Below, piece by piece: positions 52,303-56,916 of a DNA stretch of 56,916 nucleotides. The notes under the pieces are model-generated. The model worked only from the letters and a program-made list of their open reading frames with translations, had not been told where the DNA came from and ran no database searches. Source of the stretch: Salinimicrobium xinjiangense DSM 19287 (GTDB lineage Bacteria > Bacteroidota > Bacteroidia > Flavobacteriales > Flavobacteriaceae); the NCBI RefSeq assembly GCF_000423585.1, contig NZ_AUIG01000030.1:1-56916 (forward strand), read 5' to 3'. Numbering within the stretch: the first letter of the stretch is position 1; each line of letters starts with the position of its first letter. The position numbers and the translations under genes are program-made.

Positions 52303-53315
52303 TGATAAATTTAAAACCATATAATCTTATAAATTTCTTTCCAAAATCGCTTTTTTGGGTACTTACTTTATTCCTGTGTCTAAATGTTTTTGATATGCGG
52401 GGACAGGAGATCATTCCTACCTATTCCGATTATTTAACCGACAATCTTTATCTGCTCCATCCTTCTTTAGCCGGCGCGGCAAATCGCAGTCAGCTGCGAC
52501 TCACGGCGCGTCAGCAATGGTTTGATGTTGATGATGCCCCGGGAATGCAGACATTCACCATTAATGGCAGATTGGGTAACAGAGAGGGGATTGGAGCTAT
52601 AATTTTTAATGATCATAACGGAAATTTTTCTAAAACAGGAGCTTACGGAACTTTTGCTTACCATTCGAGATTGCCGGCGGGAGACCTGGAGTTGCACAGG
52701 TTAAGCTTCGGAATAAGTGCAGGGGTGATTCAGCACCGGCTGGATCAAAGTAGCTTTACGCAACCCGATCCTATTGTTGGACAGGAAGAAACATCTGCAG
52801 CTTATGCCAATATGGACGTCGGCATGTCCTATTTTAAAAAGGATCTTTACGTACATTTTTCTGCAAAGAATTTGCTGCCGGTAACGAGAGAGCTCTTTAA
52901 TTCTGAAAATATTGCTGTTAACCAGCGGAAATATTTTCTCACGGCAGGTTATATCATTTCTCCTTCATATGACTGGTTTGTGGAGCCTTCTGTTATGCTT
53001 CAGCTGGCAGAGGAGACAGGAGAAAAAGCAATCGATGTTAACCTGAAAGGATACAGAAATTTTGACTTCGGACAAATATGGGCAGGCCTGTCCTACAGGC
53101 AGGGGCTGGACAAGATGGAGGAGGGCATGGAGAACATTAGGTATGTAACACCTTTTGCAGGTGTGGAATTCCGAAGTTTTTTAATTGGATATACTTATTC
53201 ACAGCAGTTCAATGAAATTGTATTGAGCAACAGCGGATTTCATCAGCTCACTCTTGGGTACAATTTTGGAGCTCCAAGAGCAAGATATCATTGTGGTTGT
53301 CCAGCGATAAATTAG
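52302..53315 (+). CDS. PorP/SprF family type IX secretion outer membrane protein
   Basis: A 337-residue outer membrane beta-barrel protein of the PorP/SprF family. A signal sequence (about 15-37, ending MRGQ) precedes the family start IIPTYSDYLTDNLYLLHPSLAGAA (phrases split: YLLHPSLAG), and later LRLTARQQWFD, GAIIFNDHNGNFS, DVGMSYF and QLTLGYNFG. Members pair with type B cargo proteins and are thought to help their surface delivery or attachment. It is translated with the preceding cargo gene through TAATG at 52302. No core T9SS genes (gldKLMN, sov) are in the window. Confidence 0.92.
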   Translation: MINLKPYNLINFFPKSLFWVLTLFLCLNVFDMRGQEIIPTYSDYLTDNLYLLHPSLAGAANRSQLRLTARQQWFDVDDAPGMQTFTINGRLGNREGIGAIIFNDHNGNFSKTGAYGTFAYHSRLPAGDLELHRLSFGISAGVIQHRLDQSSFTQPDPIVGQEETSAAYANMDVGMSYFKKDLYVHFSAKNLLPVTRELFNSENIAVNQRKYFLTAGYIISPSYDWFVEPSVMLQLAEETGEKAIDVNLKGYRNFDFGQIWAGLSYRQGLDKMEEGMENIRYVTPFAGVEFRSFLIGYTYSQQFNEIVLSNSGFHQLTLGYNFGAPRARYHCGCPAIN

Positions 53316-53320
53316 AAAAC

Positions 53321-53374
53321 AACTTCAGGTTAACCTAAAGTTAATCCGGCTTTTACATTTTTTAAAGGCCTTTA
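53321..53374. repeat. Two palindromes upstream of the 68-aa gene
   Basis: A 22-nt near-perfect palindrome (53321-53342; arms AACTTCAGGTT and AACCTAAAGTT, one mismatched pair) is followed by a perfect 12-nt palindrome TAAAGGCCTTTA (53363-53374). They could be operator sites for the gene at 53414 or part of a terminator for the PorP gene. Confidence 0.4.
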
Positions 53375-53413
53375 GAATTTCTATCTTCTAAGGGAATAAT
53401 TAAAAAAAGAAAA

Positions 53414-53620
53414 ATGGAAAAGATCGTAAACTTAGTTGCCGAAAAAGCCGGGATCACTCAGGCTCAGGCTAAAACCGCTGTAGATACAGTAGCCGGATTT
53501 CTTAAGGATAGAATGCCTCCGGCATTGGCGGGGCAGATGGACAATTACCTCAAAGATGACTCCGAAGGAGGTGGTGGAGGAATATCTGATACAACCGGAA
53601 AACTCGGCGGAATAATCTAG
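53414..53620 (+). CDS. Small acidic helical protein, DUF2780/DUF937-like
   Basis: A 68-residue protein. The first 35 residues form a helical bundle pattern (IVNLVAEKAGITQAQAKTAV then VAGFLKDRMP) reminiscent of the short DUF2780/DUF937 helical repeat; the C-terminus is a flexible Gly run (SEGGGGGISD). No signal peptide or catalytic motif. Function unknown. It stands alone after the PorP gene, with palindromes upstream and a structured repeat downstream. Confidence 0.65.
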   Translation: MEKIVNLVAEKAGITQAQAKTAVDTVAGFLKDRMPPALAGQMDNYLKDDSEGGGGGISDTTGKLGGII

Positions 53621-53649
53621 AAAAAAATAAAGCTTCCAAAGTGGAAAGC

Positions 53650-53776
53650 AAAGGCTGTCTAAAATTTTTTTAATAGCGTCAACCTGAACTTGTTTCAGGT
53701 TCTAATCCTGAAGATCGGATTATTGATTCTGAAATAAATTCAGAATGACGATCAATTAGATTTTTAGACAGCCTTT
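53650..53776. repeat. Cloverleaf-like intergenic palindromic repeat element
   Basis: A perfect 15-bp outer stem (AAAGGCTGTCTAAAA at 53650-53664 with TTTTAGACAGCCTTT at 53762-53776) encloses three hairpins: ACCTGAA/TTCAGGT (about 53682-53700), TAATCC/GGATTA (53703-53722) and ATTCTGAA/TTCAGAAT (53726-53746). T runs on both strands make it a possible bidirectional terminator for the convergent small gene and lysS. The inner CCTGAACTTGTTTCAGG phrase is a well-known dispersed repeat in Bacteroidota genomes. Confidence 0.75.
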
Positions 53777-53849
53777 TTTATACCTCCCAAAAATGCCCTT
53801 ATTAAAAGAGACTTTTGGGATTTGTAATTTGGATATTCCTTCCGGGTTT

Positions 53850-55550
53850 TTATTCAAACCATTTTTCTACCTCGTCCAGCTGCAGGGCAGCTACGGGAAG
53901 TTTATTCTTTTTACGCAGTCCGTTCAATTTTTGATGAACCTGCGTGGGTTTCTGCTCTTTTAGTTTTGTAACTGTTCCAAATTCGTGCATAACTGTATCC
54001 ACCCATTCCTGAGGTACCCCAATCTTAATAAAATCTTCAGGTTTTGGAGTTGCAGCTTTCTTTTCGGGCTTCATTTGAGGGAAGAAAAGCACTTCCTGGA
54101 TAGATTGTTTGTTGGTAAGGAACATGATCAAGCGGTCCATTCCAATTCCGAGGCCCGAAGTTGGAGGCATCCCGTATTCCAGGGAGCGTATGAAATCGTG
54201 GTCAATGAACATGGCCTCATCATCTCCTTTTTCAGAAAGCTTCAGCTGTTCTTCAAACCTGTTTCGCTGCTCGATTGGATCATTCAGCTCAGAATAGGCG
54301 TTAGCGATCTCCTTTCCGCAGACCATGAGCTCAAATCTTTCCGTCAATTCCGGATTCTCACGATGTTCCTTACAAAGCGGACTCATCTCTTTAGGATAAT
54401 CTGTAATGAATGTCGGCTGAATGAATCTGCCTTCGCATTTTTCACCAAAGATCTCATCGATCAATTTTCCTTTCCCCATGGTATCATCTACTTCGATCCC
54501 CATGCCTTTAGCTGCCTCAAAAAGTTCTTTTTCAGACTTACCTGTAATGTCAAATCCAGTGAATTTTTTAATCGCATCGGTCATAGTCACTCTTTCATAT
54601 GGAGCTTTAAAGTCCACCTGATGCTTTCCGAAGGTAGCTTCGGTAGTACCGTTTACGGCAATTGCGCAATGTTCCAGGAGATTCTCTGTAAATTCCATCA
54701 TCCAGTTGTAGTCCTTGTACGCTACATAGATTTCCATTGCAGTGAATTCGGGATTGTGTGTGCGGTCCATTCCCTCATTTCTGAAGTTCTTTGAAAACTC
54801 GTACACTCCGTCAAAACCTCCTACAATAAGACGCTTTAGGTAAAGCTCATTGGCAATCCTAAGGTAAAGCGGAATATCAAGTGCGTTGTGATGAGTAATA
54901 AAAGGCCTTGCTGCAGCTCCTCCGGGGATAGATTGTAATATTGGAGTTTCAACTTCAAAATAGCCTTTGTCATTGAAGAAATTCCGCATCGCATTGAAAA
55001 GCTTCGTTCTCTTGACAAAGATCTCCTTTACTTTAGGATTTACCACCAGGTCTGCATAGCGCTGGCGGTAACGTAATTCAGGATCATTGAATTCGTCATA
55101 AGTTTTCCCATCCTTATCTGTCTTTGGAAGCGGAAGAGGCTTTAGAGACTTGCTTAAAAGGGTGAAGTTCTCAACCATTACGGTTTTCTCTCCCACCTGG
55201 GTATTGAAAAGCTTACCCTCAATTCCTATAAAATCTCCTATATCGAGAAGCTTTTTGTAAACGTCGTTGTACTTGCTTTTATCGTCTCCGGGGCAGATCT
55301 CATCACGGTTAAAATATACCTGGATCTTTCCGGTAGAATCCTGAATTTCGGCAAAAGAAGCTTTCCCCTGTATCCTGCGGGACATTAGCCTTCCGGCAAT
55401 GACCACCTTCTTATCCTCTTCAAATTCAGCCTTAATGTCGGCAGTGGTGTGATTTACGGGATAAAGTGCCGCGGGATATGGATCTATATTGAGTTTTCGG
55501 AGAGATTCCAGTTTTTCCCTGCGAATAATTTCCTGTTCAGATAAATGCAT
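53850..55550 (-). CDS. lysS: Lysyl-tRNA synthetase, class II
   Basis: LysRS charges tRNA-Lys. From the ATG at 55550 (MHLSEQEIIRREKL) the protein has 566 residues; a longer frame from 55598 is unlike the family and would run through the promoter. An OB-fold anticodon-binding domain (about 40-165) precedes the class II core with motif 1 (GYFEVETPIL), motif 2 (KNFRNEGMDRTHNPEFT) and motif 3 (GLGIGMDRLIMF). A C-terminal extension of about 65 residues beyond motif 3 (EDFIKIGVPQEWVD...) is absent from E. coli LysS (505 aa) but common in Bacteroidota. A clear promoter lies upstream. Confidence 0.96.
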   Translation of the reverse strand: MHLSEQEIIRREKLESLRKLNIDPYPAALYPVNHTTADIKAEFEEDKKVVIAGRLMSRRIQGKASFAEIQDSTGKIQVYFNRDEICPGDDKSKYNDVYKKLLDIGDFIGIEGKLFNTQVGEKTVMVENFTLLSKSLKPLPLPKTDKDGKTYDEFNDPELRYRQRYADLVVNPKVKEIFVKRTKLFNAMRNFFNDKGYFEVETPILQSIPGGAAARPFITHHNALDIPLYLRIANELYLKRLIVGGFDGVYEFSKNFRNEGMDRTHNPEFTAMEIYVAYKDYNWMMEFTENLLEHCAIAVNGTTEATFGKHQVDFKAPYERVTMTDAIKKFTGFDITGKSEKELFEAAKGMGIEVDDTMGKGKLIDEIFGEKCEGRFIQPTFITDYPKEMSPLCKEHRENPELTERFELMVCGKEIANAYSELNDPIEQRNRFEEQLKLSEKGDDEAMFIDHDFIRSLEYGMPPTSGLGIGMDRLIMFLTNKQSIQEVLFFPQMKPEKKAATPKPEDFIKIGVPQEWVDTVMHEFGTVTKLKEQKPTQVHQKLNGLRKKNKLPVAALQLDEVEKWFE

Positions 55551-55575
55551 TGTTTTTATTTCAAAATTCGACTGG

Positions 55576-55606
55576 CAAAGATACAGACTAATGGGCAACC
55601 AATCAA
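55576..55606 (-). promoter_or_regulatory. Bacteroidota-type promoter of lysS
   Basis: On the minus strand TTG (55606-55604) is followed after 20 nt by TATCTTTG (55583-55576), a perfect -7 element. The implied start lies about 20 nt upstream of the lysS ATG at 55550, which supports that start codon. Confidence 0.68.
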
Positions 55607-55653
55607 TTGTTTTTTAGGGGAGAGGATCGCCTGAGAATTGCCGCAGAATTTAA

Positions 55654-55661
55654 TATCTTTG
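55654..55661 (+). promoter_or_regulatory. -7 promoter element for the YqaE/Pmp3 gene
   Basis: TATCTTTG matches TAnnTTTG exactly and ends 9 nt before the ATG at 55671, giving a very short leader if used. A -33 element at the right distance is not clear. Confidence 0.45.
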
Positions 55662-55670
55662 TACCTGCTT

Positions 55671-55826
55671 ATGAGTATTTGGAGAGTAATATTATCTGTT
55701 CTTTTTCCGCCCCTGGCTGTCATTGACAGAGGCTGTGGTTCTATTCTTATTGTTTTGATCCTTACACTCGCGGGTTGGATTCCAGGAGTGATCGCGGCCT
55801 TGATCATTTTGAATAATAAAAGATAG
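55671..55826 (+). CDS. YqaE/Pmp3 family small membrane protein
   Basis: A 51-residue hydrophobic protein starting at the ATG at 55671 (MSIWRVILSVLFPPLAVIDR). The FPPLAV phrase followed by a Gly/Cys turn, then LTLAGWIPGVIAALII, is the two-helix Pmp3 signature (the usual LGWIPGxIHA is here AGWIPGVIAA). Homologues affect membrane potential and stress tolerance in yeast and plants; the bacterial role is unclear. A longer frame from 55638 would include the -7 element, so it is not used. It lies just before lipB. Confidence 0.88.
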   Translation: MSIWRVILSVLFPPLAVIDRGCGSILIVLILTLAGWIPGVIAALIILNNKR

Positions 55827-55863
55827 GAGAGATCCAGATCTCAATACTCAATACTACTAAGAT

Positions 55864-56562
55864 TTGAACAAACGCATAAATTTTCAGGAGTTAGGTTTAA
55901 GGGATTATAAAGAGACCTGGGAATACCAGGAGCAAATTTTTAAGGAGATCCTGGATCAGAAGATAAGAAACCGCCGGGAAGGCACTTCAGATGCAACAAA
56001 AAACCACCTCTTGTTTGTTGAACATCCTCATGTGTATACCCTTGGAAAAAGTGGGGATATCTCTCATCTCCTAATTAATGAGGAACAGCTAAAGCAGAAA
56101 AACGCCACTTTTTATAAGATCAACAGGGGAGGGGATATTACCTACCACGGCCCCGGACAATTAGTAGGCTATCCCATTCTCGATCTTGAGAATTTCTTTT
56201 CAGACATTCATAAATATCTCCGGCTTCTGGAAGAGACCATTATTCTTACTCTCAAGGAATATGGTATTGAAGCTGGACGTAGTAAGGGTGAAACGGGGGT
56301 GTGGCTTGATATCGATACACCCTTCGCCAGAAAAATTTGTGCCATGGGCGTTCGTGCCAGTCGTTGGGTAACCATGCACGGATTTGCTTTTAATGTCAAT
56401 GCAGATCTCGGATATTTTGATAACATCGTTCCCTGCGGAATCAAAGGCAAGGCAGTTACTTCACTGAATGTTGAACTGGGCGTAAAAGAGGTTCCTGTAG
56501 ACGAGGTGAAGGAAAAAATAAAGAAGCATTTTTCTGCCCTTTTTGAAGCGGAACTGGTTTAA
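55864..56562 (+). CDS. lipB: Lipoyl(octanoyl) transferase
   Basis: LipB moves octanoate from acyl carrier protein to lipoyl domains, the first step of lipoate attachment. The 232-residue protein uses a TTG start at 55864 (NKRINFQELGLRDYKETWEY follows); there is no in-frame ATG nearby and the N-terminus fits the family. Active-site features are GGDITYHGPGQLVGYP (substrate loop), the catalytic Lys in ARKICAMGVR and the acyl-accepting Cys191 in VPCGIKGKAVTSL. Length is normal. It follows the Pmp3 gene by 37 nt. Confidence 0.95.
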   Translation: MNKRINFQELGLRDYKETWEYQEQIFKEILDQKIRNRREGTSDATKNHLLFVEHPHVYTLGKSGDISHLLINEEQLKQKNATFYKINRGGDITYHGPGQLVGYPILDLENFFSDIHKYLRLLEETIILTLKEYGIEAGRSKGETGVWLDIDTPFARKICAMGVRASRWVTMHGFAFNVNADLGYFDNIVPCGIKGKAVTSLNVELGVKEVPVDEVKEKIKKHFSALFEAELV

Positions 56563-56592
56563 GGTTCCAGGTTTAAAGTTCAAGGTTGAGTC
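56563..56592. repeat. Short degenerate GTTCAAGGTT-type repeats after lipB
   Basis: GGTTCCAGG, GTTTAAAGTT and CAAGGTT follow one another just past the lipB stop, a degenerate series typical of flavobacterial spacers. It ends where the IS-derived sequence may begin (about 56588). Confidence 0.4.
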
Positions 56593-56614
56593 ACCTCTAA
56601 AAAGCCTATTTTTA

Positions 56615-56916
56615 TTAAGCTCTGAGAAGTTTATATTTGTCTTCAAATTCGGGGTTTTTTGTTTGCTCCATGATAAACGAGAAAATCAAACAATCTTTGA
56701 TGTTTAAAAGGTGAAAAAGCACAGAAAATGCGGAGTTTTGGCCTTTACCCGGACTCCATGGACACATTTTCTCCATATTTTTGGCTATCCTCACTAGATT
56801 TATCCACATTCCGCGGGCAAAGGCCCACATCCGGTTTTTAATAAGACCACGGTATTTAGTCTTTTTATTTCTGATGTTTACCACAAACTGAAAAATAGTG
56901 GCTTCTACATTGTTTC
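56615..56916 (-). CDS. IS transposase, C-terminal part (IS1182-like), cut by window edge
   Basis: The minus strand is open from the window edge to a stop at 56615-56617, about 100 codons. It reads NNVEATIFQF, then KYRGLIKNRMWAFARGMWIN and LVRIAKN. The (S/N)xVEATIFQ...YRGLxKHxMW pattern is the C-terminal end of DDE transposases of the IS1182-like group as I recall them. The acidic Glu in NVEATIFQ would be the third DDE residue. Whether the element is intact cannot be seen because the start lies beyond the window. The 50 bp between the stop and lipB may hold the terminal repeat. Confidence 0.6.
   Translation of the reverse strand, partial: NNVEATIFQFVVNIRNKKTKYRGLIKNRMWAFARGMWINLVRIAKNMEKMCPWSPGKGQNSAFSVLFHLLNIKDCLIFSFIMEQTKNPEFEDKYKLLRA

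Noticed and set aside
53985-54794. Open frame of 269 codons antisense to lysS
   Set aside because: lysS has all class II motifs on the other strand; the antisense product has no recognisable features.
1-56916. CRISPR array, rRNA, prophage, toxin-antitoxin or restriction system
   Set aside because: No regularly spaced direct repeats, rRNA-like segments, phage genes or defence gene pairs were found; the GIY-YIG gene alone is not evidence of a defence system.

Overview
The window looks like chromosomal DNA of a marine-type Flavobacteriaceae (Bacteroidota; Gramella/Salegentibacter-like is a guess from gene content, not tested by alignment). Reasons: promoters fit the Bacteroidota -33 TTTG / -7 TAnnTTTG pattern (best at tRNA-Phe and lysS); genes start without clear Shine-Dalgarno sequences and often overlap as ATGA or TAATG; and phylum-specific families are present, namely exosortase XrtF with its partner, a PorP/SprF protein next to a type B type IX secretion cargo, a GYDIA-type GHMP kinase next to class II HMG-CoA reductase, a HYC_CC_PP protein and a CNNM/CorC protein in a coaX-lptC cluster.

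Layout. 1-363: cut GIY-YIG gene and tRNA-Phe (minus). 483-8128: plus-strand envelope cluster coaX, FadL-like porin, TPR protein, lptC, small membrane protein, CNNM/CorC protein, SurA/PpiD-type chaperone. 8288-10524: mevalonate pathway pair (minus). 10732-16960: dipeptidyl peptidase plus two POT peptide transporters, then a periplasmic thioredoxin-fold protein. 17053-21833: minus operon surE, small membrane protein, lpxB, NlpC/P60 lipoprotein, comEC. 21959-24112: Prc-type C-terminal processing protease, then a 440-bp repeat-rich spacer. 24555-31606: minus-strand purH, mreB, mreC, mreD, mrdA, rodA, the cell elongation machinery. 31754-34709: a FtsX/MacB-type permease, a GAF (fRMsr-like) protein, and exosortase F with its associated membrane protein.

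34753-47648 is the most coherent accessory block, a copper/silver handling island on the plus strand: HYC_CC_PP secreted protein, CusA, TolC-like, CusB with metal-binding head and DUF3347 tail, stand-alone DUF3347 lipoprotein, DUF2911 lipoprotein, an AraC-type regulator fused to an HMA-like CxxC domain, and a CopA-type ATPase with five HMA domains plus two Cys-rich CPMH domains. Together these would pump Cu(I) from cytoplasm to periplasm (CopA) and from periplasm out of the cell (CusABC), with lipoproteins that may buffer metal and a regulator that may sense it.

47736-56916: zinc metalloprotease lipoprotein (minus), type B T9SS cargo plus PorP/SprF pair, a 68-aa protein, a cloverleaf-like intergenic repeat, lysS (minus), a YqaE/Pmp3 peptide, lipB, and at the right edge the C-terminal end of an IS transposase (minus). 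Most of the window is core genome. The points worth following are the copper island (HMA-AraC fusion, duplicated HMA pairs, shared DUF3347 tails), a mirrored divergent promoter at 33659-33710 and the structured repeat at 53650-53776. I found no CRISPR array, rRNA, prophage or classical defence system.
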